A stretch of 64,000 nt of DNA from Lamellibrachia satsuma (lineage: Eukaryota > Annelida > Polychaeta > Sabellida > Siboglinidae), in assembly GCA_033239005.1 (NCBI GenBank), contig BSQZ01000103.1:1206001-1270000 (forward strand). The letters are read 5' to 3'. Under the pieces are notes generated by a model. That model was not told the origin of the DNA. It made no database searches and saw only the letters and a list, made by a program, of their open reading frames with translations. The position numbers and the translations under genes were made by a program. Shown piece by piece: positions 1 to 20,903 of the stretch (position 1 is its first letter; each line of letters starts with the position of its first letter).

Positions 1-365
1 CGTCTACTTTGGTGGTTTAGCTTGATAGGCTACCTTGGTGGTCTACCTTGATCGTCTACCTTGGTGGTCTAACTTGATCGTCTACCTTGGTGGTCTAGCT
101 TGATCATCTACCATGGTGGTTTAGCCTGAAAGTCTACCTTGATGGTCTAGCTTGATCGTCTACCTTGGTGGTCTAGCTTGATAGTCTGCCTTGGTTTTCT
201 AGCTTGATCATCTACCTTGGTGGTCTAGCTTGATCGTCTACATTGGTGGTGTAGCTTGATCGTTTACCTTGGTGGTCTTCCTTGATCGTCTTCCTTGGTG
301 GTCTAGCTTGATCGTCTACCTTGGTGGTCTAGCTTGACCGACTACATTGGTGGTCTAGCTCGATA
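1..365. repeat. 26-bp minisatellite
   Basis: About 14 degenerate copies of a 26-bp unit close to CTTGGTGGTCTAGCTTGATC plus GTCTAC. The array continues off the left edge. No open reading frame of note. Confidence 0.9.
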
Positions 366-427
366 TATGTATATATGCATGTATGTATGTTTATGTATGT
401 ATTCATCCATGTATGCGTGTATGTATG

Positions 428-429
<2 letters not shown>

Positions 430-476
<47 letters not shown>
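430..476. repeat. (TA)n microsatellite
   Basis: About 23 TA units upstream of gene A exon 2. Confidence 0.95.
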
Positions 477-479
<3 letters not shown>

Positions 480-704
480 GAAATAAGCATACACACAAAC
501 ACACGCACACCTACAGGCATACATATGAATTACATATCTCTCTGGAAATACAACGTGTCATGATATAGGATCGAAGTTATTTGAACGATACTAGAAGTAG
601 CAGGCATTTTATATAAGCTTAACACATTATTATACTTATCCCATACACACCGCAGCCACACTGTACATGATATTTTGAGAGCGTTTCACTTTGATTATTC
701 TTAG

Positions 705-8547
<7,843 letters not shown>

Positions 8548-8736
8548 TGGATATATCGTAGGACTCACGATGAGATTAACAATTAAGAAATCATTATTTT
8601 TCACCAGCATAGTGTATGTTGATCAAGCAGACAACAATATGTATCCATGTATGTAAAGATAAACGTCATGCAAAGGAAATAGCATACGTCTGATGCTGTG
8701 TAGTTGTGTTGATGTCTTTTTAAATAAGCTACTAAG

Positions 8737-8742
8737 ATTAAA
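8737..8742 (+). terminator. Possible poly(A) signal of gene A
   Basis: ATTAAA lies 190 bases after the stop of gene A. No AATAAA was seen closer. This is a weak positional guess. Confidence 0.3.
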
Positions 8743-8759
8743 GGTTGCACCTAGTTACA

Positions 8760-9535
8760 TTTATTTATTTACAGCAACATATTTAAAATGGTAAAATATG
8801 TACTCTGTATTGTGTTACTGTGTCATGTGTAAACAATTAATAACTCTCTCAAAACGGTTTGTATTTACAGTTACAACCCAGTAATGAGAGTTGGAATACG
8901 TAACAGTCGTGTTAGCAAATTGAAAATGAATTTGAATGTTGAGCATTTGAATGTGCATACAAATGCAGCCGTGAATGTTTCAGTACATTTGCTTTTGAAG
9001 GCGTACTATAAACAGTTGCATTTGAATGCGAACCCAAACAAATGATTTTTCAAATGCATTTCAAATGTAGAAGAAATTGCTTGAATAATGTACTGTAAGA
9101 TTCTGCACCAGATATACAGTTTTATGTTATTGTTTAAGAAGCCGCATATACATAATATTGTTAAATACATCGTGTATATTATGCATATTTGTTTGAGTAT
9201 TGTCATACTTCGAAAAGGTCCTCTATAGTCAACTAAATCCTCACCAGATTTTGGATTCATTATCTCACATTTAAAGTATGTTTTGTAATGATAATAGAAT
9301 CAGTGACTGAACTGAGAATCCATTTTTGCAACCAGTTCTTTAAAATGTGCTATGTAAGGCCAGGGTGTATATACAGTTGAAGTCCTATTGAACCCACAAT
9401 GTACAAGGCTTGTGTTAGTACAAGTAACTGTTCTACTATAATAAATATCAATAGTGTAAGTTTCTGCATTTGTTTTACTATAGCACATCAGCATACATTG
9501 TATATAAGTTTGCTAAGTTACAGTTGAAAGAATAC
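8760..9535. other. Intergenic, AT-rich, no gene seen
   Basis: No exon, element end or repeat array recognised between gene A and the GT run. Includes several short direct repeats of TTTGAATG near 8930-9060. Confidence 0.5.
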
Positions 9536-9536
9536 G

Positions 9537-9567
<31 letters not shown>

Positions 9568-9600
9568 TGTGTGTGTGTGTGTGTATGTGTGCGCGCGTGC
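9536..9600. repeat. (GT)n microsatellite
   Basis: GT run with a few AT and GC interruptions. Confidence 0.95.
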
Positions 9601-10179
9601 ACTTCTCTAGATAACTCAAACAAACTCAAAGAAAACCAAAGAGGAAACCTAAAAATTAACTTTTTCAACATAATGAACAGTATTTATTCTGGAGAATCGA
9701 AAGCACGATAAATAAAATCACCATCAAATTGCACAGTGTGGCAAAAAAACTCTGGAAAACGAAGATGTAAGGTCAATGCATCGTGGTTTTGAATGCTGGA
9801 GTCCGAAGATCCTTACATGGCTATTAGACAAGTCCGTTACAAATGACAGCATCACAAAATAACAACATAATTAGAAGACTAAAGCCGATAATTAGAAGAC
9901 TAAATCCGACCTGCCATACCGTATGGATTTCCCGTATATAATACGGATTGTTCGGATTTTGGAAGGAATGTGGCCATATCACAGGATTAGTTTCAAATGA
10001 AAAAATCATGATAAAGGACATATTTCCTTGTGTTTATATCATATGAGTATAACAAAAACATAAATATGAACATATATATGATCTATTGTGAAAGAAATGG
10101 GTTTGATTCTAGGGAGATTTCCGACAAAACCAAGTGTATTTTGTTTCATGATTCATATGTATATTTAGTAGCCTAGGTG

Positions 10180-11280
10180 GCTTGCTCGAGAGGAGCTCAT
10201 AACCCCAAACACCTTCAAGACCAATCTCAACGTGCATTGACGCAAAGTTCGATACGCTGCCAGCCAACACAGAAACATGCCCATAGCCACAATGAAACCA
10301 CCTGAAATCAGTCGTGGCAGATATTGCTACAGCGGTAATTAGCTACACAACCGAAGCCCATCGTGACTGTTTTGATGAAAATGACGACGGGATCAAAGAA
10401 CTCCATTTTGTAGCGCTAGTTTGAACACTTCAAAGACCTGTTCAGCAATCCACTACAGTAATGATCACCAAAAAACCCCCAACAACTCGTGACCTAGACG
10501 TGGCGCATATCCAATAAAAAATCGCTATGGCCATCTCAAAGCTAAAGGTCCTAAAACCCCAGGCATCGATTGTATTCCAGATAAAGTATACAAGCAAGGT
10601 GATTCCTGCCTCCATGGCTTGACTATCATATTGACCACGTGCTGGGAGGAAGGAATTTTGCCCGAAGACCTACGTAATCATCAAACTGTACAACATCAAG
10701 AGGCCATGTAACTGCAGCAACTACAAAGTATCACACTCCTGGTAGGTGCAGGGACAATATATGTAAATATGCTTTTTCCAGTGATTGACGAAGAAATCCT
10801 CACATAAATCCAATGTGCACTCCGAGCCAATAAAAACAGAGCATACTTCGATGTGCAACAGATGCAAGAAAAGTGCAGAGAACAAACCACCCGTTTCTGC
10901 TTTTATTGATCTCGCGAAGGCATTCGACACTGTTAGCCACAGCCGTTTGTGAATGATTCTGGCCAGACTTGGGCGTCCCCAAGAGTTTACAAAGATCATT
11001 CTTTAGCTGCAAGACGGACAGCAAGGGCCGATGTATTGCAACAACGATTTTCCTGCACTTTCTCAACTCAAACATCTTCCCATCTTCGGTGCTTCAATAT
11101 GCTCAGCTAAACAGACATCCACTTCGGGTCTGATGGAAGGCTGTTTAACCTCAAACGCCTCCAGGCCAGCACAACAACCAAATAACAATTTATCTGTGAG
11201 CTTCTGTTTGCAGATGACTGCGCACGCATCACCCATAGTAAAAAGAATTTGCAATTCCTCGTCACCCGTTTTCCTAAGCA
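10180..11280 (+). mobile_element. Decayed LINE reverse-transcriptase relic
   Basis: Scattered frames give KTPGIDCIPDKVYKQG, TTCWEEGILPEDLRN, MQEKCREQTT, FIDLAKAFDT-like text in the frame near 10900, and LFADDCARITHSKKNLQ near 11190, the last holding the FADD catalytic motif of reverse transcriptases. Order and spacing fit one RT of a non-LTR family different from the CR1-like copies in this window. Stops and shifts throughout. Confidence 0.7.
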
Positions 11281-11428
11281 GCATAAGCCTTTGACTGCAA
11301 TGGCTCTTGAGGGATGGAGTCCACAGCAGGTTACATATTTACCCCCTATGTGGGATCTTTTACTTCCCATGCCATATACACCAGATAGAAGGGACAAACG
11401 GTTTTTGGTGTCTCTTCCAAAAAAATAC

Positions 11429-11548
11429 AGGCAAGGTGAGGTGAACGAAATTACCTAAATTTCGAAACGGCGGTAGGCGGTATCGAACCACGGTCCCTTC
11501 GACCGAAAGTCCGATGCCCTATCACGTAGATCACCGTGCCTCACACTT
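11429..11548 (-). mobile_element. tRNA-derived SINE, minus strand
   Basis: On the minus strand: GATCTACGTGATAGGGCATC as A-box region and GTGGTTCGATACC as B box, followed by a body with TTTAGGTAATTTCGTTCACC. The GGTAATTTCG motif also occurs in the SINE at 4.3 kb. Confidence 0.65.
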
Positions 11549-11549
11549 A

Positions 11550-12840
11550 ATAAATTAAATATGTTCTACTGTTCTGAAGCAGTTAAGGTAGCAGCATATT
11601 GCTATATCGTAAGACCACATGTGCAATACGCATCGGTCGGGAAATACAGTTAAACATGATTAAGAAGAACGAAGGAAGTTTCGGTAGCCTATGCAAATGA
11701 GGCGTAGGACCAGCGCCTGTAACACACGCCAACCAGACCCATATCGTGATCACTCCTTGGCAGGAGACATGGTCAAACACCACGTGGGCTGTACGTCGAT
11801 AATCTCGTGTGGAACTATGAACGGCGTTTACACACGACATCACCAACGATGATAATTATCAATACACTCAGGGATGGCGCGGACGCTCTCGGTTTTCAGC
11901 GAGTGCGTGAAAATAATATCTATCAATACGTGCATTTAAATAAGTGTTATATTAATTATTTATAAAACGGGCGACATGTTGGGATTTACAGATAGCCGCG
12001 TCAGGGCGTGAGGTGCAAGCCAAATGCTGAATTCGTTGTGTTCTGCAGACCGTCTCGTGGCATTGTCGTTTTAACTATCAATTTAGGTTTTTAGCACATT
12101 TATGGGATTTTTTCCATTCACTGTACTCTGGGTAATATATTATATTATATTATATTATGCTTTTTGCGGCATTACTTCGCTGCACATCCTACAACGGCAA
12201 CGCTATTTTCAAATAACCGCCAGTGCAGACTTTTTGGGGAATTGAAGATTCGAAAGCGTGCTAGAGGTGCATCTCACAAGTGACATCAAGACACCTAGAA
12301 GCGGTCACTCATTACAGTGGGCATAGATCCTCACTCGTGGGTCGGAAACACGAACGACATGACCAATTGGCTTCCACTCACAAAGTTGCCTGTGATTTTT
12401 ATTGACCCGCAAAGGGAAACGAAGAAGGGGAAGGAAACAGAAACCGCCCAGACCTCTAGGCATTTTGTATGATGCGAATTTAAATACGGCTTTATGCCGA
12501 ATTTCAAATTATGCAGTATGTTTCGGATTTCCACCAACACACGTGGCAGGTCTGTTACAGCGTACTTACGTCTAGGCTAGCACCCTCCCGTTTCCGTCGA
12601 ATCTTCAGACTTCACTTAAGTCTTCAATCAACAAACAGTGTGACGTAACACAGTTGCCACTTCGTGCAAACGTCATTTCCGGGACGACTATATCTTTAAC
12701 AGTAGACGAAAGAATAACCGTGTAATTGTTTTCCATTTTGGCCAACTACTCAACCAAGTTCACTGTTGGAATGAAGAGTGGTTGAGATAATATATTTCAC
12801 GACGTTCTAAATGCACGTCTCGCAAGCAGTGTTGACAACG
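11550..12840. other. Intergenic, no gene seen
   Basis: Contains a short (TATAT)n run near 12130 and a CACTAGTGGCGCCAC-type motif near the right end that also occurs near 41950. Otherwise nothing supported. Confidence 0.5.
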
Positions 12841-13167
12841 GAGCACTTTCCCAAAAGGTGGCGCCAACTGCTGAAGCTGAAAACCAAACTCCCACTAGTG
12901 GCGCCACTCACCTTTTCCCCACTGCTATAACTTACATTTGGTGTGCACATTCTGCATATCTTTATTTCATTTAGTACATTTCTAACTTTTGTCTAAACAG
13001 TTAAATTTCAATCTCGTACAGTTGTGGATAGTGTTTGCATTGAACACGTGTATTGGAACACAATTACGTTCGTTTTGGCTTGAAACTATGTGTGTATTCA
13101 AGTGCCACTCTTTGAAAATGTGACTGAAAACGCACTTTTCGTCACGTGCGCCACTCATCATACATTC

Positions 13168-13170
<3 letters not shown>

Positions 13171-13241
<71 letters not shown>

Positions 13242-13286
13242 TACTCACAATTGCAAATATATATATATATATATTTGCAATTGTGA

Positions 13287-13341
<55 letters not shown>

Positions 13342-13378
13342 AATTGCAAATATATATATATATTTGCAATTGTGAGTA

Positions 13379-13421
<43 letters not shown>

Positions 13422-13432
13422 CAATTGTGAGT
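13171..13432. repeat. (TA)n blocks inside nested palindromes
   Basis: Four TA blocks are separated by ACTCACAATTGCAAA or its reverse complement TTTGCAATTGTGAGT in alternating orientation, making nested hairpins. The apparent Tyr-Ile reading frames are artefacts of the repeat. Confidence 0.95.
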
Positions 13433-13771
13433 AGCGCCACTGTTGGGGAGTTTGAAGCCAATATATTCATATTTATCCGTCAGGTGGCAGTACTATCTTC
13501 TCGAGCGGTGCCAAAAACGGAAGGCGCTGCGATGAATTTATTGATCACATCATTGATCAACTACAATTTGTGCTGTGTGCATAGAGTTACATCATTAATC
13601 ATCCCCCTATAAACAAGAGCGATAAGCCAGCTCAATGCGGTGAAGCGGGCGTGGACCACTGGCCGGCATTTCATTGCACGGCAGAGACAGTTGCATCCAC
13701 TGCATGACACATAGGGTAGTACTGTTTACAATGTCAACATAGCATGATACAAATAGTTGTCTAACATATGT

Positions 13772-13774
13772 AAC

Positions 13775-13805
<31 letters not shown>
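13772..13805. repeat. (AAGT)n microsatellite
   Basis: About eight AAGT units. Confidence 0.9.
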
Positions 13806-16800
13806 TCGCGTACAATATGAGAGAAACAAAAGCAATGAAGATGACTTTTTTCAAAGGTAAGAATCCCCAAACCCGTGGTCACACGGGAGTAGAATTGGAC
13901 TTAGCTGACATAAAGGACATTGGGTGTCTTGTACATTTCTCTATATCCCAGAAATCCCAGAGCAAGAAGCGATGATCACATCTGCTTCTGCTTATGTCTC
14001 GGTCATGACAAGTCGACAACACCAACGTTCGACTTTTGAGCACACTTCGAGCAGCCATCGCAAAAAATAATCACGTCCCTCATACACAAAATATTGGAAC
14101 CTGCAGGTTTCCCACGTCGCTTTTCTCCAACTATCTGAGTGTACACACAACAGGTAGGCTTATGTAAGTCATGCATGTATATGGCAAGTTTTGAAGGCAT
14201 ACACACGACAGTAGGTACGGATACCTTATGTCACACAAGATTCTCCATTGTGATTTCTTGGTATACCACTTCTGTTAAAGATAACGCTATACAATCGATG
14301 ATGCTTGAACATATATGCGATTTAAATACCCCAACATAGCATTTGTATCCCTCTTCTTCAGCGCTATCGGACTACGAAATATAATAATGTTGGCTTTTAA
14401 CGCTTATTTCATACATTTCACAACAGTAGGGGCTTAAGCAAAACCCATGAGCTAATCTTAACATATGAAGGATTATCGGAGCATAGTGAATTATCACTCA
14501 ACGGATACTTAACAAGCTGACGCATTTTATGACTAAGCGAAACAAAATTAGTGAAACATGAGAAGGAACAAGATCTCACATTGTCTATTCGGTTGAATCG
14601 CAGAACGACGCTACTCGAGGGAGACTTGGCAACAAGTTAAACCGGTCGCACTTCGATTAATACAGTCATTGGGCAATGTTGATCCGATAGACCAAACACA
14701 TATGAGGTCACGCTACTAATTGGCATATTGTGGCACTGGCAGTTGCGCTGCTATTGGTTTAGTTGTGACTACGTAAGCGCGTGCTGGTAGTAACTATGCA
14801 CGCCAACATGCATGCTTAAATACCTACAACACACCAGTTGTATGGTGCGTGCGTGCGTGAGTGCGTGCGCGCCTGCGTGCTTCTGTGTGTGCGTGTGTAT
14901 TCTTTTGTGTAACACCCGACTAACTGTCTTGAGTGTTTTGTTAAGGTCCACCATTCGCACCAGTGGACGAGCACAAACTCCACTGTATAAGATCACACAA
15001 GAACGGCTAATAACGGTTAATGATATTCAAACGATTATTACAAAGCAAATGAACGTTTATTTTATTCCATTAACAAACAACTGGACAGAACATGAGACAT
15101 ATGTTTTTTTATCAAGAACAGCATAACATAACCCTATAATGTTTAATGCCTTTCAAACAGTTTAATAAAACACATACATTTGGATCGGTAATGTGATAGT
15201 TTGTTACTTCTAAAATTACACTGGCTGCAACGTTGACCAATAATATAACACTTTCAAGTATTCATGTCGTTTATGTTATAATCTGTTTTAATACTGGTTA
15301 AGCTAGTAACAATATTACTGTAATAACTGCGACAAAACTGTTGATATCAACATATATAGGGTATATTTTAAGCCATTGGTTTATATATCAGAAATACTGT
15401 CATAATTCAAAATTACAATGTAGGAATGCATCATGGTTTACTCAATATAAATTTAGTATGAACGAGGAAACGCAGTTCAGTGCTATTAATCTCTCTTGCG
15501 TTTGCAACGAATCCGTCACGCTTGAGTGAACTATCGGTCATTTCAATGCTAATTTTAGCGCACTGGCCTTGGTGTTGAACTCAAGGCTGGTTATGCATTA
15601 ATCACCGAGCTGTAAATAATGTGACAAATGCACAGTTAGCATTTGACCGATCACGCTCCAGGTTGAAATGTCATCGTGACGCACACAAACACCGTCACAC
15701 ACAGACACATGTAGACCCTATGTATGGCCTACATTGATATGACATTTAGTTAAGTGTGTCCTATAGTCCAACGCCCATCTGAAAAATACTGACTGCGAAA
15801 CAAATTAGTATTTATGCTATTGGTTATAACCATCGTCAGCGTTTGTGCATTTCTTTTCACTTTGTTGTGTTTCGATTTGGAATGTGTATTTTGTACCGCA
15901 AAAGTCATTGGATTACAAAATATTCTCTGGGGCGAAACATTCGACATATTTTTGGTCGAACATAACACCAATACTGTTGGTGGTCAATCGATCAGCTTGC
16001 AGTCTTTGGCATCGCAGCACACTACAATCTGACAAACTTTATAGATACATAGACTGATCTTTCGTACCGTGAAATCATATTACACACTATAAACTGCATC
16101 TGTTGTAACGTCTTGACCGCCCAAATGTGTTTTTAAGTAGCCACAATTTGTTAACACAGCTTGACCGTTGCCTGTTTATGAATATCAACTGTGCCGTTCT
16201 GTACACTCGAGAACAGCTCTGGACAGTGTCCAATACATGTTAACAAAGTTTGTTGAGGTGAAACATTGACGGGATCATATGGGGGCATATATTATGTTTC
16301 CCTCGCATGCAATGTAAATAAGATAGAGTACGCGTAAACGCCACCCCTTATGATGCTTGAAAATAAAAATTTGAGAAAGCCAGATGGACAGCATTTAGGG
16401 CTGCAGCAGAAGCAGAACACGCCGTAAGCTGTTCGCGTTAACATTTGAGCTTTACAAATTGTCCTTGTGGGACCGTGTACACTAGCCACGAGAAACTGAG
16501 ATAAAAGAAGTGAACGTATTGAATAGGTAAACATGACTGCAGTAGTGATATAAATGTATAGGTTACGAGCGATGATTTTAATGTGTAGCGTGCATGCAAT
16601 ATGTGTGCGATAAAAGACGACAAGATGGTGTACATGTAACACTGACAGACTCCAACGTTGTGGTTTGTACATATAGGTCTAAACATCCCACATTTGTTGT
16701 GGTGGAACTCTATTATGTTGTTGGACCGGCGAGCAAATTAAAATAGACCTCGGCCCACTCAAACAGGTGAAACAGCACCGGGAACAATGTGCTGGAGTGG

Positions 16801-16854
16801 AATGGACCAATTAAGTGAACTCTTACTGACACGGTGGCATGTGTTTATGTGTCA

Positions 16855-16944
16855 CTCCGCCGTCGATTAGCTGTTTGTATCGCATGCAAGAGAACCGAGT
16901 GCTACAATAGTCAGGCGAGTTTTTAGGGTCACCGGGCCTAGAAT
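16855..16944 (+). promoter_or_regulatory. Conserved 5' flank/UTR of gene B
   Basis: About 90 bp before the ATG are conserved with the same position in gene C (30646-30743) and gene D (55426-55515, minus), including CGATTAG(T/C)TGTTTG and GGTCACCGG. Intron sequence diverges more, so this may be promoter plus 5' UTR. No TATA box stands out. Confidence 0.45.
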
Positions 16945-17035
16945 ATGGCGTTCGGCGGTGTACCAACGCGATTTTCACGTTGTGTCTTCACGACTGTAGT
17001 CATGTTTTGCTGTATGATGCATGAAGCTCACGCAG
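16945..17035 (+). pseudogene. Gene B exon 1 (signal peptide)
   Basis: ATG then AFGGVPTRFSRCVFTTVVMF and CCMMHEAHA, a hydrophobic core with a small-residue cleavage site. It ends GCAG before GTTAGT. The 91-bp length and phase 1 equal genes C and D. Confidence 0.75.
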
Positions 17036-17109
17036 GTTAGTGCACAAACGTTGATTCAAAGATAGAGATTCTATGGAAACCGATTAAAAACATTCAACAA
17101 ACTGCCACC

Positions 17110-17450
17110 GAACTAAGGTGGCTCATATGCATTTTTCTATCCAGTTGTTTACATCATTACCTATATCATGGGCTTTTAGTTTAAGTAACAATCTTTGATG
17201 TGGCACTTTATCGAAAGCTTTCTGAAAATGTAAGTAAACAACATCCACTGGTGAAACATCATACACCCACTTTGTAATTTCTTCAAAAAAAAAACGCGAC
17301 AGATTTGTTTGACATGACCATGCTTTTAGGAATCCATGTTGAGATGTATTTAATACTTGATGATGATAATTTGTTCCTAGAACCCATCTTAAATAACTGC
17401 TTAATGTTTGCTTCCATCTATTCCCTCGTGTAGAGAAACGATAAACACTT
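17110..17450 (-). mobile_element. CR1-like LINE RT fragment in place of gene B exon 2
   Basis: The minus strand reads KAFDKVPHQRLLLKLKAHDI, the same RT block as in the LINE at 22.5 kb, with a CFLEEITKW-like stretch upstream. In the inverted copy (gene D) the matching interval holds exon 2, so the insertion went with loss of that exon. Confidence 0.75.
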
Positions 17451-17490
17451 TTGGAAGTGATGTTCTAATTTGCTCTACAATTTCCACCAG

Positions 17491-17535
17491 AATGAAAAGG
17501 AGCAATTATTTGAGACATTTGGTTGGCTGTTCTTG
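17491..17535 (+). pseudogene. Gene B exon 3
   Basis: A 45-bp exon after TTCCACCAG and before GTAAAA. It reads NEKEQLFETFGWLFL, close to gene C exon 3. Confidence 0.75.
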
Positions 17536-17539
17536 GTAA

Positions 17540-18500
17540 AATATATGTTGCTTTCATTGCAGTTTTCCATGTACACGAGATACAGATGCGTTTAACGTAA
17601 ATAACCTACAAACTCCTTCGTTCTAGCTTTTCTGGTTTGCACATATTTGCGTGTGTGCTTGATTGCGTCTATTCTATTACATAGATAAACAGTTGGTGCC
17701 TGTGTTTGTTTGTTTGTTTGTTCCCTCAAATCTCCGTCAGTTTCAAGTGACTGACTTCCGGCTACTTGGACTTGAATTTGGTGTAGATCATTTACAGAAA
17801 AACGCGGTATATCAAATAGAATAAGTATTACTATTGCATATATATTATACACAAACGTATTGTAGACATATATTAAGAAACAGGTTTTGTTAATTATTAG
17901 TCTGAGGGAGTATTTTAGAGTAAGTTAGTCTCGGATTCTGTCAGGGAATTCAGCGAGCGTTAATAGGGTTGTTTATCATTCGAAAATTGAGATAGCATAG
18001 TGAATAGTCAGTAACATTGAAATATTGGTTAGATTAAGTATTAGCATTATACATATAAATTGTTCACCAACTTCTTGTAGACATATATTAAGAAACCGTT
18101 TTTGTTAACAGAGGTAGTATTTTTTCCCGGATTCAAACTCAACGAGTGATAAAAGGGAGTTTGTTTACAGGTCGTGAATTCAACCCGTGCATCGAGCTAT
18201 CGTTTACATTGGCTAATATATATATATAAGATAAAGTGATTTATTTACTTAAATTACATACATAAGGTAATATGTGACATAGTGGTAGTAAACGTTTTCG
18301 GTCAAAAGGAATTAACAGCAGGATTTTAGCGTAAATTAGTACACACTGACTTTGTTGTTTTGTTACACAGTGTTCTCCGTATTCGCTAGGTGGCAGGTTT
18401 TTTTTCTCATGCGAGGTTAATAGAAGACACAGTTAGCAAGTATATTAGCCTAAAGTGTTCTTTTGATCACAAAAACAGCCTTATTCAAGGCTAACGTAGC
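17540..18500. other. Gene B intron 3, left part
   Basis: 17540-17770 matches the gene D intron (reverse complement of 53.75-54.05 kb) and includes (TTTG)n at 17704. The rest, with (TA)n near 18218, is not in the other arm and probably belongs to inserted LINE 5' sequence. Confidence 0.5.
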
Positions 18501-18559
18501 AAACTAATTAAAACTATATTGTATGATGGCGCCGTGCAAACGGCAGTTAAAGGCCACAA

Positions 18560-19550
18560 GGCACTTAATTTGTGGCAGTTGCAGTAACTGGACTTCGTCA
18601 AGTCTGGGGTTGAGATCCAGGCAGATAGTTTTAGTTTTGAGTGTAGGGGATGTACGAAGATGAAGGAACTAGAGGTGGAGTTGGAAGAGCTGAGGCTGCG
18701 CGATGTGGCAATGGTGGGAAGGGAACAGGGTTGTTGTGCTAGTAGTTCCGGTGGGGGAACAGTAGATGATAAAGTTGGGAAAGACACAAGATATGCTAGG
18801 GAGAGCTCAGAGGAGGGAAGGTGACAGGTCGTAGGGAGACAGGATGTAAGGAGACGGGAAGGAAAGGAACGGGAGGGAAGACAACCGGAGTGAAGGAGAG
18901 GGGAGTAGAGGAGATAGGAGGGAAGAAGAAGGGAGTGGGGGAGACGGGGGGGAAAACAACCGGAGTGAAGGAGAGGGGAGTGGGAGAGACAAGAGCAAAG
19001 GAGTGGGAAGTGGGGGAGACAGGAGCGAAGGAGACATGAAGGAAGGGGTCAGGACAGAATGTGATGGAGGGGATCGAACGGAAGAGTTATTCTGCAGCAG
19101 TGATAGAGGGGGTGAGGAAGAGAGCGAGGGTATTTGTGGGGGATTCGATAGTTAGGAAGACCGACAGAGTCTTAAACAAGGGAGATGATGTGGTGGTCTG
19201 CTTGCCTGGAGCCAAAATAGAGGCGATAACTGAGAGGGTAAAAAACATCGTAGGCTCGGGTAAGGGTGGATCTGTTTTAGTACACGTAGGGACAAATAAC
19301 GTACAGACGGAGGGTACAACTGCCATAGTTAGGAAATTTAGGCAGTTGGTCAGAACACTAAAACAGACGCTTATTGAGCAGGTAATACTGTCAGGGATTT
19401 TACCTGTAATGGGCAGGAGGGGTCACAAATATCGAAATTGTCGGGGGATGGCAATTAACATGTTAGTCCAGAAGCTATGTAGGGAAGAGGAAGTTGGATT
19501 GTGGATTTATGGGGAAGTTTTGTTGGGAGGGCTGATATGTACATAAAGGA
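18560..19550 (+). pseudogene. LINE ORF1: zinc/coiled-coil plus SGNH esterase-type domain
   Basis: One frame near 18620 reads FSFECRGCTKMKELEVELEE, a CxxC motif followed by a heptad-like helix. After a GA-rich stretch a second frame (19061-19546) reads RVFVGDSIVRKTDRVLNKGD and SVLVHVGTNN. GDSI and HVGTNN are the nucleophile and oxyanion blocks expected of CR1/L2-type ORF1 esterases. The frames are not continuous, so the ORF is broken or highly diverged. Confidence 0.7.
18786..19050. repeat. GA-rich degenerate repeat within LINE ORF1
   Basis: Repeats around GGAGACAGGAGGGAAGGAG, reading ETGGKTTGVKERGVGETG-like text. It separates the two halves of ORF1 and probably expanded by slippage. Confidence 0.75.
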
Positions 19551-19679
19551 TGGGCTTCATTTAAGTGGAAAGGGGGCGGACAAACTTTCAGCAGCAGTAG
19601 ATAGTAACTTGGGTACAATGACAAATATTTTTTGAAGTAAACAATCTTTAAACTAGAAGTGCAGGGGGTTACCTAGAGG

Positions 19680-20800
19680 TGTCTCAAGCAGAACAAGAGG
19701 CCACTAGCACAGATAAACCAATATCAAATCATCCGAAAAACATCTCTGAAAAAGGTTATAGATGCGTATGTTTAAATGCGAGGAGCATAGTAAATAAGAA
19801 AAACGAATCAAACATTATGGTAGAAGGTATTGACCATCACATAATTGGTATAACTGAATCATAGACCAACATAGATATAACAGATGCTGAATTAGGACTG
19901 ACAGGTTATGTAATGTTTAGGAAAGATCGAATAGGAAGAAGGGGCGGGGGAGTTATTTTATATGTTAAAGAATCTATTCAGGCTTACGAAATAAAACTAG
20001 CAAGGGAAGCAGATTGCGATGAAACTGTTTGGTGCAAAATTGTTTCAGGAAACTCAAAATTAACTATTAGATTAGTTTACCAAAGTCCAAACATAAACGA
20101 AGAGGACAACACAAAAATAAAAAACGCTATAAAGGAAGTTAGTAAAGGGGAATGTATCATAATGGGAGATTTTAACCTTGGACACATACAATGGAATTCT
20201 CTAGAGAGCACAGGGATTGAGGACCAACAATTTCTATTTTTAATCCAGGATAGCTTTCTTACTCAGCACGTACTAGAACCAACCAGGGGAGAAAATGTAT
20301 TAGATATAGTTTTGTCATCACAAAAAGAATTAGTGGACAATGTAAAAATATTTGAACCATTGGATAATAGTGACCATAATCAAATACATTTTGACATCAA
20401 TGTAAAATCAGAAAGTAAAAATAAGAAAACGTACAAGAGAAACTTCCACAAAGGTGACTACAAAGATAAGAGAAAATGCTTAGCAAAGCTAGATTGGAAT
20501 AACATGCTGATGAATAAGACCGCAATTAAATGTTGGAATATTCTAAAATATGAAATTGAGAGTATCATCGAAAAATTTGTTGCCTTCCAAAAACAAGGAA
20601 AACGGTGTAGAAAGAAACACTTGTCAAAAGAGGCTATTAGAAAAATAATGCTAAAACAAACTATGTGGAGGGTTTATAGGCGTACCAGAAAGGAAGAAGA
20701 CTATGCAAAATACAAAGAGGCACTTAATGCAGCTACAACTGAAATCAGACAATCTAAAAGAAACTATGAGCAAAAACTAGCATGTAACATAAAACAATGA
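19680..20800 (+). pseudogene. LINE ORF2, AP-endonuclease domain and linker
   Basis: Reads VCLNARSIVNKKNE, IIGITES then TAG at 19861 where family members have Trp, RRGGGVILYVKES, CIIMGDFNLGHIQW (the GDFN metal/catalytic block), NVLDIVLSS, and SDHNQIHFDI (catalytic SDH). After the endonuclease a basic linker runs to 20798, where the frame is lost. Confidence 0.85.
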
Positions 20801-20903
20801 CAGCAAGAGTTTTTATGCATATGTCAGGAGTAAACAAAACGTACAAGACAAGGTTGGACCTCTAGAAGACAGTGCTGGAAATATAATATGACAGGGTTTT
20901 TTA

